Origin: Corallococcus silvisoli
GTDB lineage: Bacteria; Myxococcota; Myxococcia; Myxococcales; Myxococcaceae
NCBI RefSeq assembly: GCF_009909145.1
Contig: NZ_JAAAPJ010000001.1
Coordinates: 62,001-126,000 of the forward strand
Direction of reading: 5' to 3'
Length of the DNA: 64,000 bases
A model generated the notes under the pieces. That model was not told where the DNA came from. It ran no database searches and saw only the letters and a program-made list of their open reading frames with translations. Made by a program: the position numbers and the translations under genes. Below are positions 45,488-54,807 of this stretch, piece by piece. How positions within the stretch are numbered: the first letter of the stretch is position 1; each line of letters starts with the position of its first letter.

Positions 45488-46495
45488 TCAGACAGGGGGC
45501 TCCAGGTGCGTGTTGCCGCCGGGAACACGGAAGTGGTGGAAGGTGACGCTGGCGCTCACGTCCAGCGCCTTCACCCAGTGCCACCAGCCCACGGGCAGGA
45601 ACACCATGTCCCCGGGCTCCAGCACCGCCTCCAGCACCGTGGCCTCCGCGAAGAGGGGGTGCGCGTCCAGGTCCGGCGCGTCCGCGTCCACGTGGCTGAA
45701 GGTGCCCCGGTGCGGGTACACGCGGTGCCGCTCGAAGGAGGGCACCAGCCGCACGTGCTTGCGGCCCATCACCTGCCCCAACAGGATGTTCATGTTGTCG
45801 TGGTGCAGCGGGGTGACGGTGCCCGCGGGCCCCAGCAGCAGCGTGAGCATGTCCTCCCTCAGGTCCGGTTCGATGATTCCCGCCGGGGCCCGCAGGTCCT
45901 CGCGCAGCGGCGACAAGCCGCCCTGCCGCCAGTTCTCGTTGCGCGGCACCATGTAGTAGTCGTTCGTCTCCGCCCCCTTCTCCAGCAAGGTGAGGAAGTC
46001 GGAGAAGGGCATCCGCGCGCGGTGGCGGTCCTGGAAGGCCGCGTGATCCGGATCGGCGTCGCGGCCCACCATCACCTCCACCTCCACGCCGCCCAACCGC
46101 TCGCGGAAGTAGGACAGCGACCAGCGCCGCATCGCGGGCCAGTCCGCCATCATCCCGCGCAGCACCACCGGCCGGTGGCCGAAGTAGTAGCGGTGGAAGA
46201 ACTCCTCGGGCGTCACCCCCTGGCGCACCTCCAGCGCGCGGCCCCCGTCCTGGGCCCGCAGCGCGCTGTAGACGTCCATCAGCGACTCCATCCAGCCGAA
46301 GTGCCGGGCCACCTGACGGCAGGCCCGGAAGTACGGGTGCTCACCCACCGCCCGCATCTCCGCCTGCGCCAGCGCCGGGTCCACACCGGACGACACGAGG
46401 ACCCGCTGTACGTCTTCCTCCGCGACCCCCAGGGCCAGGTTCTCCGCCAGCCACTGCCGCCACTCCGGCCGCAGGGGGGACTTGTCTTCGCTCAT
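45488..46495 (-). CDS. Cupin_8 / JmjC-like Fe(II), 2-oxoglutarate-dependent hydroxylase
   Basis: The 335-residue protein has an N-terminal helical region (about 10-65) and then a JmjC/cupin_8 domain related to FIH-type hydroxylases. Iron ligands are visible: H231-x-D233 in TPLHHDNMN and H306 in LPVGWWHWVKAL; RPVVLRGMMADWPA near 110 is the usual family entry motif. Members hydroxylate side chains of proteins or peptides. AAGGAG is 6 bp before the ATG at 46495. The gene is divergent from a 57-codon peptide gene with only 146 bp between, which makes that peptide a candidate substrate. The adjacent sigma/anti-sigma and CHAT genes are further candidates. Confidence 0.9.
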   Translation of the reverse strand: MSEDKSPLRPEWRQWLAENLALGVAEEDVQRVLVSSGVDPALAQAEMRAVGEHPYFRACRQVARHFGWMESLMDVYSALRAQDGGRALEVRQGVTPEEFFHRYYFGHRPVVLRGMMADWPAMRRWSLSYFRERLGGVEVEVMVGRDADPDHAAFQDRHRARMPFSDFLTLLEKGAETNDYYMVPRNENWRQGGLSPLREDLRAPAGIIEPDLREDMLTLLLGPAGTVTPLHHDNMNILLGQVMGRKHVRLVPSFERHRVYPHRGTFSHVDADAPDLDAHPLFAEATVLEAVLEPGDMVFLPVGWWHWVKALDVSASVTFHHFRVPGGNTHLEPPV

Positions 46496-46555
46496 TCGGA
46501 ACTCCTTGAAATCCTTGGAGACATGGGCGGGGGGGCCCCTGCTGCCAGTGCGTCA

Positions 46556-46570
46556 GTCCATGTTATGGAC
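46556..46570. promoter_or_regulatory. Inverted repeat in the cupin/peptide divergent promoter
   Basis: GTCCAT-GTT-ATGGAC is a perfect 6-bp-arm repeat near the middle of the 146-bp region between the two divergent start codons. Placement suits an operator acting on both genes. A GGAAC at 46498 is reminiscent of an ECF -35 box, but no matching -10 is present at 16-17 bp. Confidence 0.4.
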
Positions 46571-46641
46571 GGCGCATCAGTCCCATTCCACCCAGCCTCG
46601 GTTTACGCAGGACTCCCCTCGTAGCAGGAGAAAACGACCCC

Positions 46642-46815
46642 ATGACCTCCGGAAACGTGTCGTCGGTTTCCCCCGGTGCCTTTGAGCCGGACACCAGCGC
46701 GCCCCATGTGAAGAACTCGTACCCCACGTGCAGCGAGCAGGCGCCGCGTCGCCGCCGCCCGCTGCCGCCGCCCTCGGTGCCCCCCTTGCTGGAGGGCGCG
46801 GAAGGCGCTCGCTGA
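46642..46815 (+). CDS. 57-residue peptide, possible precursor of a modified peptide
   Basis: The ATG at 46642 is preceded by AGGAG at 11 bp. The peptide begins MTSGNVSSVSPGAFEPDTS, has a middle part with HVKNSYPTCSEQAP holding its single cysteine, then RRRR, a proline-rich stretch (PLPPPSVPPLL) and an acidic end. It has no signal peptide or membrane helix. An intrinsic terminator begins 8 bp after the stop, strong evidence that this is a discrete transcript. The RRRR site followed by a Pro-rich tail could be a processing point. It is divergent from a cupin_8 hydroxylase and next to a sigma-factor operon and a CHAT protease. I infer a RiPP-like precursor or a substrate/effector of these enzymes; no family is recognised. 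Confidence 0.6.
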   Translation: MTSGNVSSVSPGAFEPDTSAPHVKNSYPTCSEQAPRRRRPLPPPSVPPLLEGAEGAR

Positions 46816-46822
46816 GGCCCCC

Positions 46823-46859
46823 TGCCCGGCGGGCTTGTCTGCCCTTCCGGGCATTTTTC
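46823..46859 (+). terminator. Intrinsic terminator of the 57-residue peptide gene
   Basis: TGCCCGG pairs with CCGGGCA; inside, GGGC pairs with GCCC around TTGTCT. The stem is followed at once by TTTTT, rare in this genome. It lies 8 bp after the peptide stop and 67 bp before the sigma factor start, so it isolates the peptide transcript from the sigma operon or attenuates read-through into it. Confidence 0.85.
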
Positions 46860-46926
46860 TCTCAAGAAACGAACCGCTCGGCGTCTTTAGTCAGGAAGCC
46901 CACCAGTCACTTCGGGTCCTAGCGTC

Positions 46927-47484
46927 ATGGCCAACCTCTTCAACCGGGAACGGCGCCACTTCGAGGCCTTCATCCGACGCCACCGGCCGAGCTTGCTGGC
47001 CGTGGCGCGCCGGTTGTGCGCCCGCGGCATCCTGGACCCGGAGGACCTGGTCCAAGAGGCCTTCGAGCGGGCGTTGCCTGAGTTTGGCCACCTGAAGGAC
47101 CGGACGGAGGCGGCGTGCGCGGCGTGGCTGTGCACGACGATGACCAACCGGTTCCTGGACCACTGCCGTCGGCAGCGCACGGAGACGCGGGGGCTGCCGC
47201 ACCTGGCGCTGGTGCAGGACGCGCCGGTGACGGGGGATGGCGACCGGGAGAACTGGGAGCTGGTGGGCAACGATGCCTTCCAGGCCGCCATCGAGCAGCT
47301 CAAGCCGCACCTGCGGGACGCCTACAAGCTGCACGCGGAAGGCCGCCGCTACCAGGCCATCGCCGAACATTTCAACGTTCCCGTGGGAACCGTGGGCAGC
47401 TGGCTGACGCTGGCGCGCAGGGACCTGAGGGAATTGCTCCTTCCGAGCGTCGCGGTGGCTCGGGAGCGGGGGGTCCAGTCATGA
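46927..47484 (+). CDS. ECF-type sigma factor
   Basis: The 185-residue protein has sigma region 2 (FEAFIRRHRPSLLAVARRLCARG; DPEDLVQEAFERALPEF, about 15-55) and region 4 (LKPHLRDAYKLHAEGRRYQAIAEHFNVPVGTVGSWLTLARRDL, about 125-165). It has no region 1 or 3 and no C-terminal extension, a minimal ECF build. Its stop overlaps the start of the anti-sigma gene in ATGA, the standard pairing. I looked for a GGAAC...CGTC-type autoregulated promoter upstream and found no convincing one; AT-rich sequence with a GCGTCTTTAG lies at about 46884. The regulon cannot be read from here. Confidence 0.92.
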   Translation: MANLFNRERRHFEAFIRRHRPSLLAVARRLCARGILDPEDLVQEAFERALPEFGHLKDRTEAACAAWLCTTMTNRFLDHCRRQRTETRGLPHLALVQDAPVTGDGDRENWELVGNDAFQAAIEQLKPHLRDAYKLHAEGRRYQAIAEHFNVPVGTVGSWLTLARRDLRELLLPSVAVARERGVQS

Positions 47485-48314
47485 ACGCGCATTGCACCCG
47501 GTTGCATCTCTTCATGGACGGCGAGCTGTCCGAGTCCGACGCCGAAGGCTTCCGGAACCACCTGCCACGCTGCGCTGCCTGCGAAGGGGGCCTGCGGGAC
47601 CTGCTCCAGCTGGAGCTGCTGGCGGCGCGGGCGCTGGGCGTGGGCGCGGCGGAGCAGCCCGCCTCCAACCCCGGGGGCAACGTGGTGGCGCTGGGCGCGT
47701 GGGTGCGCCGCAACGCCCGCGTGGTGGCGCCGCTGGCCCTGGCCGCCAGCCTCTGCGCCATCGTCGTGCCGCGGATGATGCCGGTCGCGCAGGTCCCGGC
47801 GGTCGTCTTCCTGGAGAACCAGTCCACCCGCGAGCTGGAGGCCCGCTTGTCGGATCCTCGCGCGGACCAGTGGCGCCGCTACAGCCCCATGAGGGGCGGC
47901 GCGGAGGGCACGGAGGCGGTGCAGGCGCCGCTGCCGCTGCGCCCGCTGGCGGAGATGGAGGAGCGCAAGGACTTCCGCGGCATCGTCGCGGCCTACGTGC
48001 TGCACGGTCAGTGGCAGCAGGCGCAGGCGGTGCTGGCGCGCGAGCCCGCGTCGCTGGCGCGCGACAACGACCTGGCGGTGGTGGCGCTGCAGGACGGCCG
48101 TCACCAGGACGCGCTGGCGCTGCTGGACTCCGTGGTGCGCGCGGATCCGCGCAACGCGCAGGCCCTGTGGAACCGCGGCCTCGCGCTGCGCTCCCTGCAC
48201 CAGGACGCGCGGGCCGCCCGCGACTTCGACCAGGTGGCCGCGCTGGGTGAGCCGGGCTGGAGCGACGAGGCCCGCAAGCTGGCCGACGAGCTGCGCGCCG
48301 CCGCCGCCCACTGA
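47481..48314 (+). CDS. Zinc-finger anti-sigma factor with extracytoplasmic TPR-like domain
   Basis: The 277-residue protein has an N-terminal anti-sigma zinc finger with H27-x3-C31-x2-C34 (FRNHLPRCAACEGGL), a single membrane segment (about 81-98, VVAPLALAASLCAIVV) and an extracytoplasmic domain. Residues 113-264 (PLRPLAEMEERKDFRGIVAAY; RDNDLAVVAL; AQALWNRGLALRSL) match residues 43-190 of the CHAT protein at 42724 almost segment by segment. It should hold the ECF factor at the membrane and release it on a signal. The shared domain suggests that both proteins sense the same thing or bind each other, and that CHAT may cleave this protein. Start ATG 47481 overlaps the sigma gene stop. Confidence 0.9.
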   Translation: MNAHCTRLHLFMDGELSESDAEGFRNHLPRCAACEGGLRDLLQLELLAARALGVGAAEQPASNPGGNVVALGAWVRRNARVVAPLALAASLCAIVVPRMMPVAQVPAVVFLENQSTRELEARLSDPRADQWRRYSPMRGGAEGTEAVQAPLPLRPLAEMEERKDFRGIVAAYVLHGQWQQAQAVLAREPASLARDNDLAVVALQDGRHQDALALLDSVVRADPRNAQALWNRGLALRSLHQDARAARDFDQVAALGEPGWSDEARKLADELRAAAAH

Positions 48315-48343
48315 CGGCGCCGGAGCAGCCCCGGAGCTTCCCT

Positions 48344-48391
48344 GCCCGCGCGAGCGAGCGTCCACCACCGGGCGCCCCGCGCGGGCTTTTC
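48344..48391 (+). terminator. Probable terminator of the sigma/anti-sigma operon
   Basis: GCCCGCGCG (48344-48352) pairs exactly with CGCGCGGGC (48378-48386), followed by TTTT. The 25-base loop is long but GC-rich. It lies 29 bp after the anti-sigma stop and before the acyl-CoA synthetase gene. Confidence 0.6.
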
Positions 48392-48455
48392 GTCTCCGGG
48401 GCTGGGATGACGTGTCAGGCTGCTGGGGTTGACGGAACACTCCAGGAGCCTGCCC

Positions 48456-50093
48456 ATGCCCGAGTCGCTTCCCTCCGCTTCCTCCGACTACGCGTCCGCC
48501 CGCCGTGACTTCCGGTGGGAGCGTCCGGAGCACTTCAACTTCGCCACGGACGTCATCGACCGGCACGCGGCCGAGCGGCCCCAGGCCCCCGCGCTCCAGT
48601 GGTCCGACGAGTCCGGGCGCTCGCGGTGCTTCACCTTCCAGGAGCTGAAGGAGCGCTCGCTGCACGCGGCGCGCTTCCTCACCGGGCTGGGCCTGAAGCG
48701 CGGCGACCGGGCCTTCATCCTGATGCCGCGCGTGCCGGAGTGGTGGTTCCTGGTGCTGGGCTGCATCCGCGCCGGCATCGTCTTCATGCCCGGCACGCCC
48801 ATGCTCACCGCCAAGGACATCCGCTACCGGCTGGAGGCGTCCGGCGCGAAGGCGGTGCTCACGGACTTCAGCTGCCTGGACCGCTTCGAGGGCGTGGTGG
48901 GCGCCTCCCCCGGCGTGACGACGTGGGTGTCCACCGGCGAGCCTCCCTCGCCCTGGGCGCGCTACGCGTCGGAGGCCCTGGCGGAGGCCCAGGCTCCGGC
49001 GTTCCCTCCGACGCGCTCGGAGGATCCGCTGCTCATCTACTTCACGTCCGGCACCACCGGCATGCCGAAGATGGTGCTGCACACGCAGGCCAGCTACGGC
49101 CAGGGGCACCAGATTACCGGCCGCTACTGGTTGGACCTGAAGCCGGAGGACCGGCACCTGACGCTCAGCGACACCGGCTGGGCGAAGTGCGCGTGGGGCA
49201 AGCTCTTCGGGCCGTGGAGCCAAGGGGCGTGCAACGTCGTCCATGACTTCCGTGGCCGGTTCGACGCGGCGGCCTTCTTGAAGGTGTTGGAGCGCGAGAA
49301 GGTCACCACCTTCTGCGCGCCGCCCACCGCGTGGCGGGCGCTGGTGCTCCAGGACCTGAAGGCGGTGGACCTGTCCTCGCTGCGCCACGCGCTGAGCGCG
49401 GGCGAGCCGCTCAACCCGGAGGTCATCGAGACGTGGAAGGAGGCCACCGGGCTGCACATCCGCGAGGGCTACGGCCAGACGGAGACGGTGGTCATCGTGG
49501 GCATGTTCCCGTCGCTTCCGCCGCGCGTGGGCTCCATGGGCAAGCCGTCCCCGGGCTTCACCGTGGGCGTCATCGACGAGCACGGCCAGGAGGTCGCGGA
49601 CGGGCAGGAGGGCGACATCGCCGTGCGCGTGAAGCCGGAGCGGCCGGTGGGCCTGTTCCAGGGCTACCTCAACGACGACGCGGCCAACGCGGCCAGCAGC
49701 CGGGGGGACTGGTACGTCACCGGCGACCGCGCGGTGCGCGACGCGGACGGCTACCTGTGGTTCGTGGGGCGCTCCGACGACGTCATCAAGACGTCCGGCT
49801 ACCGCGTGGGCCCCTTCGAGGTGGAGTCCGCGCTGATTGAGCACCCCGCGGTGGCCGAGTCCGCCGTCATCGGCGTGCCGGACGACAAGCTGGGCCAGCG
49901 CATCAAGGCGTACGTGCTGCTCACGCCGGGCCACGCCCCGTCGCCCGCGCTCGCGCAGGAGCTGCAGGACTTCGTGAAGAAGACCACGGCGCCCTACAAG
50001 TACCCGCGGGAGATCGAGTTCGTCACGGAGCTGCCCAAGACGGTGAGCGGGAAGATCCGCCGCGCCGAGCTGCGCGCCACCCAGAAGAAGTAG
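48456..50093 (+). CDS. Acyl-CoA synthetase, medium-chain (ACSM-like) AMP-forming family
   Basis: The 545-residue enzyme belongs to the AMP-forming acyl-CoA ligases: P-loop YFTSGTTGMPKMVLHT (about 190-205), LSDTGWAKCAWGKLFGPW, the adenylate motif EGYGQTETV, YVTGDRAVRDADGYLWFVGRSDDVIKTSGYRVGPFEVE and the catalytic lysine in KTVSGKIRRAEL. Motif wording is closest to medium-chain/ACSM and acetyl-CoA-synthetase-like enzymes, which activate a carboxylic acid as acyl-AMP and transfer it to CoA. ATG 48456 has AGGAG 7 bp upstream; the frame also has a TTG at 48429. It is convergent with gnd and has no obvious partner gene. Confidence 0.92.
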   Translation: MPESLPSASSDYASARRDFRWERPEHFNFATDVIDRHAAERPQAPALQWSDESGRSRCFTFQELKERSLHAARFLTGLGLKRGDRAFILMPRVPEWWFLVLGCIRAGIVFMPGTPMLTAKDIRYRLEASGAKAVLTDFSCLDRFEGVVGASPGVTTWVSTGEPPSPWARYASEALAEAQAPAFPPTRSEDPLLIYFTSGTTGMPKMVLHTQASYGQGHQITGRYWLDLKPEDRHLTLSDTGWAKCAWGKLFGPWSQGACNVVHDFRGRFDAAAFLKVLEREKVTTFCAPPTAWRALVLQDLKAVDLSSLRHALSAGEPLNPEVIETWKEATGLHIREGYGQTETVVIVGMFPSLPPRVGSMGKPSPGFTVGVIDEHGQEVADGQEGDIAVRVKPERPVGLFQGYLNDDAANAASSRGDWYVTGDRAVRDADGYLWFVGRSDDVIKTSGYRVGPFEVESALIEHPAVAESAVIGVPDDKLGQRIKAYVLLTPGHAPSPALAQELQDFVKKTTAPYKYPREIEFVTELPKTVSGKIRRAELRATQKK

Positions 50094-50111
50094 GCGGCGC
50101 GCAGGGGCGGG

Positions 50112-51539
50112 CTACTTCAGCCAGTCCGAGTGCACGAAGCCGGCGTCGGGCTTGTCCCGGCGCTGGTACGTGTGCGCGCCGAACGCGTCGCGCTGGGCCT
50201 GGGTGAGGTTCTGCGGCAGCTCCGGGCTGCGGTAGCTGTCCATGTACGCCAGGCTGCTGCTGAACACCGGCACGGGGATGCCGACCTTCGTCGCGGTGCC
50301 CACCAGCTTGCGCCACGACGGGGCCATCTTCTCCAGCACCGGCGCGAACGCCTCCGACACCATCAGGTTGGGCAGCGTGGGCTGCCGCTGGAAGGCCTCG
50401 CGCAGCGGGGTGAGGAGCTTCGCGCGGATGATGCAGCCGCCCCGCCAGATGCGCGCCATCTCCGCCAGCGACACGCCCCACTTGTCCTGGTCCGACGCCG
50501 CCTGGATGAGCCGCATGCCCTGCGCGTACGTCACCACGCGCGCCGCGTAGAGCGCGTCGTGCGCCCACTGGGCCAGGTCCTTCTGCTCCTCCGATGACAG
50601 GGAGATGGCGGGGCCGTGGAGCTTCTTGCTGGCCGCCACGCGCTCCTCCTTGTGCGCGGACAGGTTGCGCGCGTCCAGCGCGGACGCGATGGAGGGCACC
50701 GGCACGCCCATGTCCAGCGCCACCTGCACCGTCCACTTGCCGGTGCCCTTCTGGCCGGCCTTGTCCAGCACCAGGTCCACCAGGGGCTTGCCCGTCTCCG
50801 GGTCGCGCTTGCGCAGCACCTTGATGGTGGTCTCCAGCAGGAACGACTCCGCGATGCCCTCGTTCCACTTGGAGAACAGGTCGGCCAGCACCGCGGTGTC
50901 CAGGCCCAGGCCTCGGCGCAGCACGTCGTACGTCTCCGCGAGCAGCTGCATGTCCGCGTACTCGATGCCGTTGTGCACCATCTTCACGAAGTGGCCCGCG
51001 CCCTCCGGGCCCACGTGGGTGACGCACAGGCCCTCCTCGCTGCGCGCGGCGATGGCCTCCAGCACCGGCTGCACCAGCGCGTACGCGTCCTTGGGACCGC
51101 CGGGCATGATGGACGGGCCGTGGCGCGCGCCCTCCTCGCCGCCGGACACGCCGATGCCCAGGAAGTGGAAGCCCTTCTCCTTGCAGAGGGCTTCGCGGCG
51201 CCGCGTGTCCAGGTACCAGGAGTTGCCCGCGTCCATGATGACGTCGCCGGGCGACAGCAGCGGGAACAGCCGCGCCATCATCTCGTCCACGGGGGCGCCC
51301 GCGGTGATCATCAAGAGGATGCGGCGCGGGCGCTCCAGGCCGGCGACGAACTTCTCCAGCTCCGGGAAGCCCGCCAGGGCCTGCTTCGGGTTGTCCTCCA
51401 GGACCTTCTGGATGCTCTCCGGGTGGCGGTCCCACACCGCGACGCGGAAGCCGTGGTCCGCGATGTTGAGGGCGAGGCTCGCTCCCATGACGCCCATGCC
51501 CGCCACGCCGAACTGCGCCAGCTTCGTCTGTGTGCTCAT
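50112..51539 (-). CDS. gnd: 6-phosphogluconate dehydrogenase (decarboxylating)
   Basis: The 475-residue enzyme oxidises and decarboxylates 6-phosphogluconate to ribulose-5-phosphate with NADP+. FGVAGMGVMGASLALNIADHG is the nucleotide-binding fold; IMDAGNSWYLDT, GIGVSGGEEGARHGPSIMPGG and GAGHFVKMVHNGIEYADMQL (catalytic Lys and substrate contacts) are the family signatures. Length is normal for the long homodimeric form. ATG 51539 has GGAGG 5 bp upstream; the ATG just before it is too close to the ribosome site. It is the last gene of the zwf-pgl-gnd operon, 20 bp after pgl. Confidence 0.97.
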   Translation of the reverse strand: MSTQTKLAQFGVAGMGVMGASLALNIADHGFRVAVWDRHPESIQKVLEDNPKQALAGFPELEKFVAGLERPRRILLMITAGAPVDEMMARLFPLLSPGDVIMDAGNSWYLDTRRREALCKEKGFHFLGIGVSGGEEGARHGPSIMPGGPKDAYALVQPVLEAIAARSEEGLCVTHVGPEGAGHFVKMVHNGIEYADMQLLAETYDVLRRGLGLDTAVLADLFSKWNEGIAESFLLETTIKVLRKRDPETGKPLVDLVLDKAGQKGTGKWTVQVALDMGVPVPSIASALDARNLSAHKEERVAASKKLHGPAISLSSEEQKDLAQWAHDALYAARVVTYAQGMRLIQAASDQDKWGVSLAEMARIWRGGCIIRAKLLTPLREAFQRQPTLPNLMVSEAFAPVLEKMAPSWRKLVGTATKVGIPVPVFSSSLAYMDSYRSPELPQNLTQAQRDAFGAHTYQRRDKPDAGFVHSDWLK

Positions 51540-51559
51540 CATTCCCTCCGGGGACCCGC

Positions 51560-52221
51560 CTACCCTCCGGCGGCGGGGTCCAGCATCCACTGCGTGTTCG
51601 TCACGTGCGACGCGGGCAGGGACATATCGCCCGCGAGCACCCGCCGCATGGCGTCCCGCTTGCCCTCGCCCGTCACCAGTCCCAGCACCGCCCCCGCGCC
51701 TTGGAGCACGGGGAAGGTCAACGTCATCCGCCACGGCGGCGGCTTGGAGCCCTGCTCCACGGCCAGCACCCGCCGGGTGTGCTCCTTCAGCGCCGGGTGG
51801 CCGGGGAAGAGGCTCGCGGTGTGGCCGTCCTCGCCCAGGCCGATGAGCACCACGTCCAGCCGCGCGGGCAGCGCCTTCTCATAGTCGCGCGCGGCGGCGT
51901 CGCGGTCCTCGCGCTCGCCCTGCATGCGGAACACCTGCGCGTCCGGCAGCTTCAGGGGGTCGAGCAGCGTCTGCTTCACCAGCTGGTAGTTGCTGTCCGG
52001 GTGGTCGGGCGGCACGAAGCGCTCGTCCACGAAGTACACGTCCACCCGCTCCCACGGGAGCGGGTGCTCCGCGAGCGCGCGGTACGCGGCCTTCGGTGTG
52101 TTGCCGCCGGACAGCGCCAGGCTCACCCGGGACTTCCTCGCGAGCGCCTGGGTGAGCTCGCGCGCGAGCCAGTCCGCGGCCTCCCGGGGCAGCTTCTCCG
52201 GAGGGACGATGACGGGCGGGT

Positions 52222-52225
<4 letters not shown>
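51560..52225 (-). CDS. pgl: 6-phosphogluconolactonase (DevB/NagB-type)
   Basis: The 221-residue enzyme hydrolyses 6-phosphogluconolactone, the product of Zwf. Signatures are VSLALSGGNTPKAAYRAL (phosphate binding), VDVYFVDERFVPPDHPDSNY and VVLIGLGEDGHTASLFPG, with the histidine of the last block as catalytic base in this family. The start at 52225 overlaps the zwf stop in ATGA, so translation is coupled; the ribosome site is poor, consistent with reinitiation. The end is 20 bp before gnd. Confidence 0.96.
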
Positions 52226-53763
<1,538 letters not shown>

Positions 53764-53992
53764 GCGGTGTCTCCCTCCGGGTTCGACCGGGCACCTTAAG
53801 GCGCTAATCTGGCGGCCCTGCAAGCGCATTGCAGGAGAATGACGCGGGCCTGACGTCTTGCCTGCCCCGGCGGTGCGGCGCCGCCGTCGCCACGCGCCGC
53901 GCGGACCCGGGGGGCCCGCACCGGCTCCGCCGAGGAGCGCACGGGCGGCCGGGCGCGAGCCGGGGCCCGGGAACATGGTATCCCTGGGCGCC

Positions 53993-54790
53993 ATGACGAC
54001 TTCTCCCGTGGCGCTCATCACCGGGGGTTCGCGCGGCGTGGGCCGCGCGGTCTCCCTGCGGCTGGCCCGTGCCGGCTATGACATCGTCTCCACCTACCGC
54101 CGGGACGCGGAGGCCGCGGCGACGCTGGTGGGAGAGGTGGAGGCGCTGGGCCGCCGCTGCCGCACCGTGATGGCGGATCAGCTGGAGCCCGCGAGCCTCC
54201 ACGGCGTGTTCGACGTCATCCAGGAGGAGTTCAAGGGCCTGGACGTGTTCGTCGCCAACGCGGCCTCCACGGTCTTCACGCCGCTGATGCAGACGAAGCT
54301 GCACCAGATGGACAAGACCTTCAACGTGACGGTGAAGAGCTTCCTGCTGGGCGCGCAGCGCGCGGTGCCGCTGATGGACGGGCGCAAGGGGCGCATCGTC
54401 GCGGTGTCCGGCATGGACTCGCGGATGCCGCTGCCGTTCCACGGGCTGCTGGGCGCGATGAAGGGCTCCATGGAGATCCTGGTGAAGTACCTGGCGGCGG
54501 AGCTGTCCGGCACGGGCATCCGCGTCAACGCGGTCAACCCGGGCTACATCGACACGGACTCCAGCCGCTTCTACATGGGCGACGCGTGGGCGGGCCTGGA
54601 GGCGAAGGTGCAGGAGCAGGTGCCCGCGGGCCACGTGGCCCACGTGGATGAGATTGCCCGGCCCATCGAGTGGCTGTGTTCGGAGGGCTCCGCGTACGTG
54701 AACGGCCAGACGCTGGTCGTGGACGGCGGCCTGGAGGTCAACTACGCGATGAACTTCGCGGCGAACATGACCCCGCCGGCCCAGCGCTGA
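53993..54790 (+). CDS. FabL-like short-chain dehydrogenase/reductase lacking the catalytic tyrosine
   Basis: The 265-residue protein has the SDR cofactor loop [14 protein letters not shown] and the NAxS-like VANAAS block, and ends with [21 protein letters not shown]. Overall wording resembles the FabL branch of enoyl-ACP reductases (for example [27 protein letters not shown]). The active site is odd. The lysine is present in [13 protein letters not shown], but the tyrosine expected four residues before it is leucine, and at the FabL position seven before it is histidine. The enzyme may be inactive or use another acid. ATG 53975 is an alternative start. It is 17 bp upstream of a PlsC-type gene, suggesting a lipid-related operon. 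Confidence 0.85.
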   Translation: MTTSPVALITGGSRGVGRAVSLRLARAGYDIVSTYRRDAEAAATLVGEVEALGRRCRTVMADQLEPASLHGVFDVIQEEFKGLDVFVANAASTVFTPLMQTKLHQMDKTFNVTVKSFLLGAQRAVPLMDGRKGRIVAVSGMDSRMPLPFHGLLGAMKGSMEILVKYLAAELSGTGIRVNAVNPGYIDTDSSRFYMGDAWAGLEAKVQEQVPAGHVAHVDEIARPIEWLCSEGSAYVNGQTLVVDGGLEVNYAMNFAANMTPPAQR

Positions 54791-54807
54791 AGCGCGCCGT
54801 CCTCCCC

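Noticed and set aside
46870..46926. Autoregulated ECF promoter before the sigma gene
   Set aside because: GAACC and CGTC occur but only 6 bases apart instead of 16-17; no other pair fits.
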